From NCBI GenBank assembly GCA_020632715.1, contig JACKFA010000006.1:368501-432500 (forward strand): a stretch of DNA of 64,000 nucleotides, read 5' to 3'. The notes under the pieces were generated by a model, which was not told where the DNA came from, did not search any database, and was given only the letters and a program-made list of their open reading frames with translations. The stretch is from Deltaproteobacteria bacterium. Lineage in GTDB: Bacteria; Myxococcota_A; UBA9042; PHBI01. Position numbers and translations under genes: made by a program. This document shows, in pieces, positions 35,155-43,798 of the stretch (its first letter is position 1; every line of letters begins with the position of its first letter).

Positions 35155-36470
35155 TGGCTACCGAACTCAAGGTCCCGGCGCTCGGCGAGTCCATCAGCGA
35201 GGCCGTCGTGCTCGAGTGGCTCGTCGCCGAGGGCGACCGCGTCGAGGTCGACCAGGACGTCGTCGTCCTCGAGACCGACAAGATCACGATCAACGTCCCG
35301 GCGACCGTCGGCGGCGTGCTCGTCGAGAAGCGCGCCAAGGTTCAGGACGAGGTCAGCATCGGGATGGTCATCGCGATCATCGACGAGGCGGCCGAGGGCG
35401 GCGGCGGCGAGAAGAAGGCGGAGGCCGCGAGCGGGGACGACGCGGCGCCGAAGCAGGCCGCGGCCGAGAAGAGCGAGGCGCCGGCGGCGTCGGCGCCGAA
35501 GGAGGCCGCGAAGGCCCCGGCCGAGGCGGCGTCCGCGCACGGCGACGGCGACGCGCCGCTCATGCCGGCGGTGCGGCGGCTCATCGCCGAGAACGGCCTC
35601 GACGCGAAGAAGATCAAGGGCACCGGGCCGGGCGGCCGGATCCTCAAGGAGGACGTCCTGCGCGCGCTCGAGGGCGAGAAGCCGGACACGCGCCCGGCCG
35701 CGACGAGCGAGAAGCCGGCGCCACCGATGACGGCGGCGTCGCTCGGGCCGAAGCCGGCGGCCGCTGCCGACGAGGGCGAAGAGATCGTCAAGATGTCGAA
35801 GCTCCGCCGCACCATCGCGGAGCGGCTCGTCGAGGCGCAGCGCACGGCGGCCATCCTGACGACCTTCAACGAGGTCGACATGACCGCGGTGAAGGCGCTC
35901 CGCGCGGAGTATCAGGACGCCTTCTCGAAGAAGTACGGCGTGCGCCTCGGCTTCCTCTCGTTCTTCGCGAAGGCGGTGATCGAGGCGCTGAAGGCCTACC
36001 CGGCCGTGAACGCCGAGATCCGCGGCGACAGCGTGGTCTACAAGAACCACTACCACATCGGGGTCGCGGTCGGCGGCGGGCGGGGCCTGGTGGTGCCGGT
36101 GGTGCGCCACGCCGACCGCATGTCGCTCGCCGACTTCGAGAAGACCCTGAACGGTCTCGCGGACAAGGCGAAGTCGAACAGCCTCTCGCTCGAGGACCTG
36201 ACGGGCGGCACCTTCACGATCTCGAACGGCGGCGTCTACGGCTCGATGCTCTCGACGCCCATCCTGAACGCGCCGCAGAGCGGGATCCTCGGGCTCCACA
36301 AGATCCAGGACCGCCCGGTCGCCATCGACGGGAAGGTCGAGATCCGCCCGATGATGTACCTCGCGCTCTCCTACGATCACCGCATCATCGACGGCCGCGA
36401 GGCCGTGTCGTTCCTGGTGCGCGTCAAGGAGTGCATCGAGGACCCGAGCCGGATCCTGCTCGAGATCTGA
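35154..36470 (+). CDS. sucB: 2-oxoglutarate dehydrogenase E2, dihydrolipoyl succinyltransferase
   Basis: SucB accepts the succinyl group on a lipoyl arm and transfers it to CoA. The 438-residue protein contains one N-terminal lipoyl domain (VPALGESISEAVVLEWL, lipoylated Lys in ETDKITINVPA), an Ala/Lys-rich hinge, a peripheral-subunit-binding domain (PAVRRLIAENGLDAKKIKG) and the catalytic domain with TFTISNGGVYGSM and the active-site DHRIIDG near the C-terminus. The ATG at 35154 follows the GGGAG site and overlaps the sucA stop by one base. Confidence 0.96.
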   Translation: MATELKVPALGESISEAVVLEWLVAEGDRVEVDQDVVVLETDKITINVPATVGGVLVEKRAKVQDEVSIGMVIAIIDEAAEGGGGEKKAEAASGDDAAPKQAAAEKSEAPAASAPKEAAKAPAEAASAHGDGDAPLMPAVRRLIAENGLDAKKIKGTGPGGRILKEDVLRALEGEKPDTRPAATSEKPAPPMTAASLGPKPAAAADEGEEIVKMSKLRRTIAERLVEAQRTAAILTTFNEVDMTAVKALRAEYQDAFSKKYGVRLGFLSFFAKAVIEALKAYPAVNAEIRGDSVVYKNHYHIGVAVGGGRGLVVPVVRHADRMSLADFEKTLNGLADKAKSNSLSLEDLTGGTFTISNGGVYGSMLSTPILNAPQSGILGLHKIQDRPVAIDGKVEIRPMMYLALSYDHRIIDGREAVSFLVRVKECIEDPSRILLEI

Positions 36471-36527
36471 GAGCGAGAGCTAGAGCGAGCGAGAGAGCGA
36501 CCGGCCCGCCGGAAGCACGGGGAGAAC
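36471..36527 (+). other. sucB-lpd spacer with GAGCGA tract
   Basis: The first ~30 bases are a purine-rich GAGCGA/GAGAGCGA tract of about five units. GGGGAG then precedes the lpd ATG by five bases. No terminator is visible, so read-through from sucB is expected. Confidence 0.6.
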
Positions 36528-37937
36528 ATGGCAGAAGACACCCGCTACGACGTCGTCGTCATCGGCTCCGGGCCGGGCGGCTACGTGTGCGCCATCCGCG
36601 CCGCCCAGCTCGGCCTCAGGACCGCCTGCGTGGAGGTCTACCCGACGCGCGGCGGCACCTGCCTGAACGTGGGCTGCATCCCGTCGAAGGCGCTCCTCGA
36701 GTCGAGCGAGCGCGTGGCGGCCCTCGAGCACGGGCTCGCCGAGCACGGGGTGTCCGTCGAGGGCGTCTCGTTCGACCTCGCCGCGATGATGAAGCGGAAG
36801 GACGACATCGTCGGCAAGCTCACGGGCGGCGTGGCGCAGCTCCTGAAGAAGAACAAGATCGCGAGCATCACGGGGCGCGGGCGCATCGTCGACGCCAACA
36901 CCGTGGTCGTCACGAAGGAGGACGGCGCCGAGGAGCGGCTCGCGACCGACGCCATCGTCATCGCGACGGGCTCGAAGCCGTCGCCGCTCCCGGGCGTCGA
37001 GGTCGACAAGGACCGCGTCGTCGACTCGACGGGCGCGCTCGCGCTCCCGGAGGTGCCGAAGCACCTCGTGCTCATCGGCGCCGGCGTCATCGGGCTCGAG
37101 CTCGGGAGCGTCTGGGCGCGGCTCGGCGCGAAGGTGACGGTCCTCGAGTACCTCGATCGCATCCTCCCGGGCGTCGACGGCGAGATCGCGAAGGCCGCGC
37201 AGAAGGTGCTCGCCGCGCAGGGCCTCGAGTTCGTGCTCGGGGCGCGCGTGCAGAAGGCCGAGGTCGACGGCGCCGAGGTCACCGTGACCTGGAAGGACGC
37301 CGAGGGCGGCGAGCACAGCGTCGTCGGCGATCGCGTCCTCCTCGCGGTCGGGCGTCGCCCCTACACCGAGGGGCTCGGCTGCGCGGAGGCCGGGGTCGAG
37401 CTCGACAAGCGCGGCCGCGTCGTGGTCGACGGCGACTACCAGACCTCGGTCCCCGGGATCTTCGCCATCGGCGACGTCATCGCGGGCCCGATGCTCGCGC
37501 ACAAGGCCGAGGACGAGGGCATCGCGGTCGCGGAGAACCTCGCCGGCCACGCCGGTCACGTGAACTACGCGGCCATCCCCTCCATCGTGTACACGCACCC
37601 CGAGATCGCGGGCGTCGGCAAGACCGAGGAGGAGCTCGAGGCGGAGGGCGTGCCGTACGAGAAGGGGCGCTTCCGCTTCGGGCCGAACGGGCGCGCGATG
37701 GCGCTCGGGGAGACCGAGGGGCTCGTGAAGGTCCTCGCGCACAAGGAGACGGACCGGATCCTCGGCTGTCACATCCTCGGCGCGCGCGCGGGCGACCTCA
37801 TCGCCGAGGTGGCCGTCGCGATCGAGCTCGGCGCCTCCGCCGAGGACCTCGCGCGCTCGGTCCACGCGCACCCGACGCTCTCCGAGATCGTGCGCGAGGC
37901 CGCGCTCGACGTGGCGCGGCGCGCGCTTCACAAGTAG
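36528..37937 (+). CDS. lpdA: Dihydrolipoyl dehydrogenase (E3)
   Basis: The flavoprotein E3 re-oxidises dihydrolipoamide on E2 and reduces NAD. The 469-residue product has the FAD motif VIGSGPGGYVCAIRAAQLG, redox-active C45 and C50 in GGTCLNVGCIPSK, the NAD-binding GAGVIGLELGSVWARLG, the second FAD site AIGDVIAGPMLAHKA, and the catalytic HAHPTLSE near residue 447. As the third gene of the sucA-sucB run it most likely serves 2-oxoglutarate dehydrogenase, and possibly also the separately encoded fused E1 at 50302-52512, which has no E3 of its own nearby. Confidence 0.96.
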   Translation: MAEDTRYDVVVIGSGPGGYVCAIRAAQLGLRTACVEVYPTRGGTCLNVGCIPSKALLESSERVAALEHGLAEHGVSVEGVSFDLAAMMKRKDDIVGKLTGGVAQLLKKNKIASITGRGRIVDANTVVVTKEDGAEERLATDAIVIATGSKPSPLPGVEVDKDRVVDSTGALALPEVPKHLVLIGAGVIGLELGSVWARLGAKVTVLEYLDRILPGVDGEIAKAAQKVLAAQGLEFVLGARVQKAEVDGAEVTVTWKDAEGGEHSVVGDRVLLAVGRRPYTEGLGCAEAGVELDKRGRVVVDGDYQTSVPGIFAIGDVIAGPMLAHKAEDEGIAVAENLAGHAGHVNYAAIPSIVYTHPEIAGVGKTEEELEAEGVPYEKGRFRFGPNGRAMALGETEGLVKVLAHKETDRILGCHILGARAGDLIAEVAVAIELGASAEDLARSVHAHPTLSEIVREAALDVARRALHK

Positions 37938-38053
37938 CAGGTCGGCCCGCGCGACGCGGGCTGGGTCCGGCGCGCCTCCCCGCGCGGACTGCGGTTGACA
38001 TCGAGACGGCGAGAGCGCTTTTTGACGAGGGCTCGAGCCTTGGGACGGTAGTG

Positions 38054-38875
38054 ATGGCGTACACCCCCATGTACGAGATCTGGCGAGTCACGGTCGAGGG
38101 CGCCCCCTTCGACGTGGCGCTCGACCTGGGCTACGGCGAGGACTTCCCGGTCCCGACGCACCCGTGGTTCTTCGGGGTTCGGATCCCGATGATGGGCAAG
38201 GAGGAGAACGGGATGCCGACGGCGGAGGAGCGCGCGCGCCTCGACGCCGTGGAGAACCGGATCCGCGAGGCCATCAAGGCGCGCGACGGCGTCTACGTCG
38301 GGCGGCGCACGGGGCTCGGCAACCGCGACCTCCTGTCGTACTTCCCGGCGCGCCCGCGCGGCCTCGAGGACCGCATCCGCGCGTCGATCGGCATGGAGAT
38401 GCTCTTCATCAGCCGCCCCGACCCGAAGTGGGACGGCTACCAGCAGCTCCTGCCCGGGCCACGCGAGTGGCGCGGCATCGAGGACCAGAAGCTCATCGAC
38501 GGGCTGCTCGCGCTCGAGGCCGATCCGGCCGCGGTGCACGCGCTCGAGCACCACGTCGAGACGCCCATCGCCAAGGGCGCCGAGGCGATCGAGCGCTTCA
38601 TGGAGAAGCTCGGCCTCGAGGGCATCAAGACGACCGAGGGCAAGCCGTTCGTGGTGAGCGGCGTGCAGAAGAGCGCGCTCGATCCGGAGTCGATCCTGCG
38701 CGTGAGCTGGATGCTCGAGAGCAAGGTCGAGAAGGCGCGCGGCGAGTACGTCGGCTGGACCGCGGACCCGGTGGTCGGCGACGACTCCCCGCTCGCGGCG
38801 GTGCTCGCGGCGCTCGGCGAGGACGAGGACGCCGGCTTCGACGACGCGGCCTTCGACGAGGAAGAGCTCGAGTAG
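38054..38875 (+). CDS. DUF695 / RraB-like protein
   Basis: A 273-residue soluble protein. The first ~75 residues (WRVTVEGAPFDVALDLGYG, WFFGVRIPMMGK) and residues ~78-140 (DGVYVGRRTGLGNRDLLSYFPARP, DPKWDGYQQLLPG) resemble the DUF695 and regulator-of-RNase-E-B families, which often occur together. A helical region and an acidic tail rich in Asp and Glu end the protein. Family members are little studied; RNase E inhibition should not be assumed. ATG 38054 is used; GTG 38051 is adjacent. The gene is 116 nt after lpd and stands apart from glgC. Confidence 0.72.
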   Translation: MAYTPMYEIWRVTVEGAPFDVALDLGYGEDFPVPTHPWFFGVRIPMMGKEENGMPTAEERARLDAVENRIREAIKARDGVYVGRRTGLGNRDLLSYFPARPRGLEDRIRASIGMEMLFISRPDPKWDGYQQLLPGPREWRGIEDQKLIDGLLALEADPAAVHALEHHVETPIAKGAEAIERFMEKLGLEGIKTTEGKPFVVSGVQKSALDPESILRVSWMLESKVEKARGEYVGWTADPVVGDDSPLAAVLAALGEDEDAGFDDAAFDEEELE

Positions 38876-38898
38876 GGGGTCGCGGCTGGCGGGGTCGT

Positions 38899-38913
38899 GT
38901 GAACGCCGTTCAC
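38899..38913. promoter_or_regulatory. Perfect 15-bp palindrome upstream of glgC
   Basis: GTGAACG-C-CGTTCAC is a perfect 7+1+7 palindrome about 40 bp upstream of the putative glgC -35 box. It looks like an operator for a dimeric regulator, or a weak terminator for the preceding gene. Confidence 0.45.
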
Positions 38914-38953
38914 GCTTGCCGCCCGTCGAACGCCCGCCGTGGGCGGCGGCATC

Positions 38954-38982
38954 TTGCGTTGGGCCCCGGTCGCGCCGATAAT
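38954..38982 (+). promoter_or_regulatory. Putative glgC-glgA promoter
   Basis: TTGCGT (38954-38959), a 17-bp spacer and GATAAT (38977-38982). The leader to the ATG at 39122 would be about 130 nt and GC-rich; no riboswitch pattern was recognised in it. Confidence 0.55.
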
Positions 38983-39121
38983 CGCCCCCGAAGGCCCCGC
39001 GGCCGAGCCGTTGCGCCCCGAGTGGCGGAGCGCGCCCGACTCGCCCGCGCGGTCGGCGCCCCGCGGCGCGCGCGCTGGAGAAGGACTCCGGCCCCGCGGA
39101 CGCCATCGAATCGGCGGCAGC

Positions 39122-40375
39122 ATGGGCAAGATCATCGCGGTCATTCTGGGCGGAGGTCGAGGGGAGCGCTTGCGGCCGCTCACCTCGGCGCGAGCGAAGC
39201 CGGCGGTGCCCATCGCGGGGAAGTTCCGGCTCGTCGACATCCCCATCTCGGCGTGTCTCAACTCGAGCATCCACGACATCTTCGTGTTGACGCAGTTCCT
39301 GTCGGCGTCGTTGAACCGCCACATCGGTCAGACCTACCGCTTCGACGCCTTCCGCGCCGGTCAGGTCGCCGTGCTCGCCGCGGAGCAGGCGCACGACAGC
39401 GACAACGACGGCTGGTACCAGGGGACGGCGGACGCGGTGCGGAAGCAGCTCCACCGCTTCGAGGCCAACGACGACGACGACATCCTCATCCTGTCGGGCG
39501 ACCAGGTCTACATGATGGACCTGGCGGCCTTCGCGGCTCACCACCGGAAGGCCAACGCGGACGTGACCATCGCCGCGACGCGCGTCAGCCGCGAAGACGC
39601 GACGCGCTTCGGGGTCATGAAGGTCGACGACGAGGCGCTCGTGCGCGCCTTCGCCGAGAAGCCGAAGGAGGCGGAGGTCCTCGACGACTTCGCGGCGCCG
39701 AACGCCCCCGAGGGCCTCTCGCACCTCGCGTCGATGGGGATCTACCTCTTCCGCTACGAGGTCCTGCGCACCCTCCTCGCCGAGGACCAGCGCGACGACT
39801 TCGGCAAGCACATCCTGCACACGGCGCTCGCGAACTACCGCCTCGCCTCCTACCCGTTCACGGGCTACTGGGAGGACGTCGGGACCATCCGCAGCTACCA
39901 CAAGGTCAACCTCGAGCTCACGGACCCCATCCCCGAGCTGAACCTCTTCAGCGAGAAGAGCCGCCTCTACTCGCGCCAGCGCTTCCTCCCGCCCGCGAAG
40001 GTCGGCGAGGCCCTCGTGCAGCGCGCGCTCCTCTCCGACGGCGCGGTCATCGGCGACGGCGCGACGGTGCGGAAGTCGGTCGTCGGGATCCGCGCGGTGA
40101 TCGGCCCCGGCTGCACGCTCGAGCGCGTGGTCGTCAACGGCGCAGGCAGCTACGACTTCGCCGACACCGAGCGCGCCGAGAAGGTGCCGCTCGGCATCGG
40201 GGAGTTCTCGATCCTGCGCGACGCCATCGTCGACCGCGACGCGCGCGTCGGGCGCGGCGTCAAGCTCCTGAACGCGGCCGGCGTCGCCAACTATCAGGAC
40301 GAGCACATCCACGTCCGCGACGGCATCATCGTCGTCCCGAGGCGCGGCGTCGTCCCGGACGGCTACACCTTCTGA
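39122..40375 (+). CDS. glgC: Glucose-1-phosphate adenylyltransferase
   Basis: GlgC makes ADP-glucose from glucose-1-phosphate and ATP, the committed step of bacterial glycogen synthesis. The 417-residue product has ILGGGRGERLRPLTSARAKPAVP (nucleotide loop and catalytic region, in two pieces), FRLVDIPISACLNS, WYQGTADAVRKQ, the catalytic-Asp stretch ILSGDQVYMMD, AEKP, GIYLF and the C-terminal left-handed beta-helix repeats. ATG 39122 is the standard start; the upstream frame is leader. It precedes glgA by 21 nt. Confidence 0.95.
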   Translation: MGKIIAVILGGGRGERLRPLTSARAKPAVPIAGKFRLVDIPISACLNSSIHDIFVLTQFLSASLNRHIGQTYRFDAFRAGQVAVLAAEQAHDSDNDGWYQGTADAVRKQLHRFEANDDDDILILSGDQVYMMDLAAFAAHHRKANADVTIAATRVSREDATRFGVMKVDDEALVRAFAEKPKEAEVLDDFAAPNAPEGLSHLASMGIYLFRYEVLRTLLAEDQRDDFGKHILHTALANYRLASYPFTGYWEDVGTIRSYHKVNLELTDPIPELNLFSEKSRLYSRQRFLPPAKVGEALVQRALLSDGAVIGDGATVRKSVVGIRAVIGPGCTLERVVVNGAGSYDFADTERAEKVPLGIGEFSILRDAIVDRDARVGRGVKLLNAAGVANYQDEHIHVRDGIIVVPRRGVVPDGYTF

Positions 40376-40396
40376 GATGAGCGAGGCGGCGACGCG

Positions 40397-41818
40397 ATGA
40401 GTGAACCGGAACCGGCATCGCCGCGCGTGCTCCGCGTCGTCCACGTCGCCGCGGAGTACGCCGACGTCGCCTACACCGGGGGGCTCGGCGAGGCCATCGC
40501 CGGGCTCGCGCGCGCGACGGCGCGGACGGGCGCCAACGTCTCCGTGGTCATCCCGGGCTACGAGCGCGCGTTCGCCGCCCTCGGCGGCGACACCCTGCCC
40601 ATCGGCGAGGTCGAGGTCGCGCTCCCCTGGGGCCCGTGCGCCTTCGCTGTCCACCGCGTCGTGCGCGACGGCGTCGCGATCTTCCTGATGCGCGAGGCCG
40701 CGTACTTCGACCGACCGCACCTCTACGGCGACGCGAGCGCGCCGTACTCCGACAACGCCGTGCGCTTCGCCGCGTTCGCGCGCGCGGCCGCGCAGGTGGT
40801 CGACGGGGCCGACGTGGTGCACCTCCACGACTGGCACGCGGGGCTCGTCGCGCCGCTCCTCGCGCGCACGTGGTCGCGGCCGGAGCCGCGCCCGCGGATC
40901 GTCACGACCGCGCACAACATCGCGTTCCACGGCGCGTTCCCGACCTCCGCGCTCGCGCTCACGGGCCTCGGGCCAGACGTGCTCTCGGTCGACGGGGTGC
41001 TGCACCACGGGCGCATCAACCTCCTGAAGGCGGGGCTCCAGTTCGCGGACTTCCTCACGACCGTGAGCCCGACGCACGCGGAGGAGCTCAAGACGGAGGC
41101 TGGCGGCTGGGACCTCGCGGGCCTCTTCCGGCATCGTCAGCGGGACCTCGTCGGGATCCTCAACGGCACGGACGCGCCGCGCGAGGCGGTGACGCCGGCC
41201 GAGCGGACGGCGCGGCGGGCGGCGCTCTGCGCGGAGCTCGGGGTGGAGACGCCGACGGGGCCGCTGTTCGCGCTAGTCTCGCACCTGACGACGCAGAAGG
41301 GCGTGGACCTCCTGATCGAGGTGATCCCCGGGCTCGTCGAGCGGGGCGCGGGCTTCGTGGTGCTCGGCCTCGGCGCCCCGGCGCTGACGGAGGCGCTGCG
41401 CTCGGTCGCGCGCACGAGCCCGCGCGTGGCGTTCTGCGAGCGCTTCGACCCGGCCCTCGCGCAGCGGATCTACGAGGCGGCGGACGTCATCTGCGCGCCG
41501 AGCCGCTTCGAGCCGTGCGGCTCGTCCCAGCTCCACGCGATGTGCGCGGGGGCGCTCCCGCTCGCGCGCGCGACGGGGGGGCTCGCGGACACGGTGAAGG
41601 ACGTGCGGGACGGCGGCTGGGGCTTCGTCTTCGGGCCGCCGGAGGCCGGGGCGCTCGCGGACGCGTGCGAGCGCGCGCTCTCGCTCTTCGGCGACGACGC
41701 GGCGTGGCAGGCGGCCGTGGACCGCGCGCGCGGCGTCCCGCCGACATGGGACGTGGCCGCCGCGAGCTATGTCGCGCTATATGAACGCCTCCTCGGGCGG
41801 CCGGGCGCCGAGGGTTGA
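40397..41818 (+). CDS. glgA: Glycogen (starch) synthase, GT5
   Basis: GlgA extends alpha-1,4-glucan using ADP-glucose. The 473-residue product has the GT5 layout: the N-terminal AEYADVAYTGGLGEAIAGLA, DVVHLHDWHAGL, TAHNIAFHG, and the C-terminal ILNGTD, SHLTTQKGVDLL, PSRFEPCGSSQLHAM and ATGGLADTV. Oddly, the conserved Lys of the N-terminal Lys-x-Gly-Gly-Leu motif is Tyr here (Y-T-G-G-L); in well-studied synthases this Lys helps bind ADP-glucose. The TGA stop opens the TGACGCGCCGCGTCA palindrome. It forms an operon with glgC. Confidence 0.9.
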   Translation: MSEPEPASPRVLRVVHVAAEYADVAYTGGLGEAIAGLARATARTGANVSVVIPGYERAFAALGGDTLPIGEVEVALPWGPCAFAVHRVVRDGVAIFLMREAAYFDRPHLYGDASAPYSDNAVRFAAFARAAAQVVDGADVVHLHDWHAGLVAPLLARTWSRPEPRPRIVTTAHNIAFHGAFPTSALALTGLGPDVLSVDGVLHHGRINLLKAGLQFADFLTTVSPTHAEELKTEAGGWDLAGLFRHRQRDLVGILNGTDAPREAVTPAERTARRAALCAELGVETPTGPLFALVSHLTTQKGVDLLIEVIPGLVERGAGFVVLGLGAPALTEALRSVARTSPRVAFCERFDPALAQRIYEAADVICAPSRFEPCGSSQLHAMCAGALPLARATGGLADTVKDVRDGGWGFVFGPPEAGALADACERALSLFGDDAAWQAAVDRARGVPPTWDVAAASYVALYERLLGRPGAEG

Positions 41819-41830
41819 CGCGCCGCGTCA
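41816..41830. repeat. TGACGCGCCGCGTCA palindrome on the glgA stop codon
   Basis: This 15-bp perfect palindrome is identical to the one at 4470-4484 and begins exactly with the TGA stop of glgA. A GCGCGTCAC half-site follows at once. It may act as an intercistronic hairpin. Confidence 0.5.
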
Positions 41831-41862
41831 TGGCGCGTCACGACGACAGGCAGGAGCAGGAC

Positions 41863-42441
41863 ATGAAGCCGACAGGACGACTCCCGCTGGCCGTGGTCAT
41901 CGCCGCGCTCGCGCTCGCGCTCACCTCCGCCTGGGACGGCGGGCAGGCGCGCGCCGCGGCGCCCCCGACGCTCGACCACACGGTGACGCTCACGGCGGAG
42001 GGCGGCGCGACGGTGCGCACGCCGGACTGGACGAGCGTCCGGCAGGACGAGGCGCTCGCGATCCTCGAGCAGCTCCCGGACCCGGCGCAGAAGCGCCCGT
42101 TCTACGTGCTGGTCGTGACCATCGAGGCGCTCGCGACCCCCGAGGGGAGGCCCGTCCCGTGGGAGAAGATCCGCGACAACATCGTCGCGGCCGCCGTGAA
42201 GAAGGGGCGCACGATGACGCTCGAGGTCGGTGAGGCGTTCGGCGCGGCCGATGGCTTCGAGGGGCGCGCGATGAGCGGCCGCGCGAAGACCGGCGAGGAC
42301 GGCGAGGTGCGCATCGACGTCGTCGCGCTCGCCGGCGGCGGGCGCCTCGTCACGGTGAGCGTGGTGACCGACGCCGCGTACGACGGCGGCGCGGCCATGG
42401 CGAGCGCGATCGCGGGGACGACGACGGCGGGGGCGCCCTGA
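41863..42441 (+). CDS. Hypothetical exported protein
   Basis: A 192-residue protein with a signal peptide (LPLAVVIAALALALTSAWDGGQARAA, cleaved near 29). The mature domain of ~160 residues is mixed alpha/beta (PDWTSVRQDEALAILEQLP, RPFYVLVVTIEAL, RLVTVSVVTDAAYDGG). No family is recognised. ATG 41863 follows a GGAG site by 7 bases; the longer frame would start inside the palindrome. Its TGA overlaps the ATG of cinA by one base, so the two are coupled. Confidence 0.7.
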   Translation: MKPTGRLPLAVVIAALALALTSAWDGGQARAAAPPTLDHTVTLTAEGGATVRTPDWTSVRQDEALAILEQLPDPAQKRPFYVLVVTIEALATPEGRPVPWEKIRDNIVAAAVKKGRTMTLEVGEAFGAADGFEGRAMSGRAKTGEDGEVRIDVVALAGGGRLVTVSVVTDAAYDGGAAMASAIAGTTTAGAP

Positions 42442-43676
42442 TGAAGGTCGAGATCGTCACGATCGGCAACGAGCTCCTGAACGGGGACCTCGCGGACACG
42501 AACACGGCGCGGCTCGCGACGTTTCTGCGAGCGCGCGGGATCGCGGTCGCGGCGGCGCAGACCGTGCCCGACGTCGAGGGGGCCATCGTCGGCGCGCTGC
42601 GCCTCGCCGGGGAGCGAGCGCAGCTCGTGCTCGTCTCGGGCGGGATGGGCCCGACGGAGGACGATCTGACGATGGAGGCGGCGGCGCTCGTCGCGGGGCG
42701 GCCGCTCGTCGAGGACGCCGGGACGCTCGCGCGGCTGCGGGCGCGGTTCGAGGCGCGCGGCTACCCCTTCACGCCGAACAACGCGCGGCAGGCGCGGGCG
42801 CCCGAGGGGGCGGCCGTGCTCGAGAACCCGGTCGGGACGGCGCCGTGCGTGCGGCTCGAGGCGGGCGGGGCGACGTACTTCTTCTTCCCGGGGGTGCCGC
42901 ACGAGCTCGCGCGCCTCGCCGACGACTACCTCGGCCCGTGGCTCGCGGAGCGCGCGGGGGCGAGGCCCTACCGGAGCGTGAAGCTCAAGACGTTCGGGAA
43001 GACGGAGTCGCAGGTGGCGACGATGCTCGAGGCGTTGCCGCGGGATCCGCGCCTGCACGTGGCGTATCGGGCGCACTTCCCGGAGATCCAGGTGTCGTTC
43101 CACGCGACGGAGCCGGACGCCGCGGCGGCGGACGCGCTGCTCGCGGCGGCGCGGGACGGGGCGCGGGAGGCGCTCGGCGACATCGTCTTCACCGAGGATC
43201 CGGCGGTCGAGCTGGCGGAGGCGGTGGGGCAGGCGCTCGTTCGCGCGGGGCGCACGCTGGCGGCGGCCGAGTCGTGCACCGGCGGGCTCGTCGGCAAGCT
43301 CTGCACGGACGTGGCGGGGTCGTCGGCGTGGTACCTCGAGGGCGCGATCACGTACTCGAACGCGGCGAAGTCGCGGCAGCTCGGGGTGCCGGAGGCGCTG
43401 ATCGCGGCGCACGGGGCGGTGAGCGAGGAGGTCGCGCGGGCGATGGCCGAGGGGATGCGCGAGCGCTCCGGAGCGGACTATGCGCTCGCGATCACGGGCA
43501 TCGCGGGGCCGTCGGGGGGGACCCCGGACAAACCCGTGGGGACGATCCACTTTGCCCTTGCGGGACCGGAGGGGACGTCCCATGTTCACCGGCGCCTCCC
43601 GTTCGATCGCGAGCGGAACCGCGTCGTGAGCGCCTGGTTCGCGCTCGACATGGTCCGGCGGCGGCTCCTCGGCTAG
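42441..43676 (+). CDS. cinA: CinA: MoaB-like plus nicotinamide-nucleotide amidase (PncC) protein
   Basis: A 411-residue two-domain protein. Residues ~1-170 are the MoaB/molybdopterin-binding-like domain (IGNELLNGDLADTNTARLA, VSGGMGPTEDDLT, FFFPGVPHEL), associated in CinA with ADP-ribose pyrophosphatase activity. Residues ~255-405 are the PncC domain (AAAESCTGGLVGKLCTDVAGSS, YSNAAKSRQLGV, ITGIAGPSGGTPDKPVG), which deamidates nicotinamide mononucleotide in NAD recycling. cinA immediately upstream of recA is a long-known arrangement. The 122-bp gap before recA holds an SOS-type promoter. Confidence 0.95.
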   Translation: MKVEIVTIGNELLNGDLADTNTARLATFLRARGIAVAAAQTVPDVEGAIVGALRLAGERAQLVLVSGGMGPTEDDLTMEAAALVAGRPLVEDAGTLARLRARFEARGYPFTPNNARQARAPEGAAVLENPVGTAPCVRLEAGGATYFFFPGVPHELARLADDYLGPWLAERAGARPYRSVKLKTFGKTESQVATMLEALPRDPRLHVAYRAHFPEIQVSFHATEPDAAAADALLAAARDGAREALGDIVFTEDPAVELAEAVGQALVRAGRTLAAAESCTGGLVGKLCTDVAGSSAWYLEGAITYSNAAKSRQLGVPEALIAAHGAVSEEVARAMAEGMRERSGADYALAITGIAGPSGGTPDKPVGTIHFALAGPEGTSHVHRRLPFDRERNRVVSAWFALDMVRRRLLG

Positions 43677-43714
43677 GGCGCGAGCGAACGCGAGGGCGCC
43701 TCGACGATCCGGTG

Positions 43715-43745
43715 CTTGACATTTGTTCAGGTGCCTGGTTAGCTC
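43715..43745 (+). promoter_or_regulatory. recA promoter with overlapping LexA-like operator
   Basis: TTGACA (43716-43721), an 18-bp spacer and TAGCTC (43740-43745). The 17-mer CTTGACATTTGTTCAGG at 43715-43731 agrees at 15 of 17 positions with the Myxococcus LexA box as I remember it (CTRHAMRYBYGTTCAGS), and it covers the -35 box. SOS repression is therefore likely. Confidence 0.7.
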
Positions 43746-43798
43746 CGTCCATCGCCTAACCTTGCCGCGCACCCAAGACGTCCCGGAGGGACCCCCGC

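Noticed and set aside
37995..38000. TTGACA upstream of the DUF695 gene as a promoter -35 box
   Set aside because: No acceptable -10 box lies 16-19 bp downstream.
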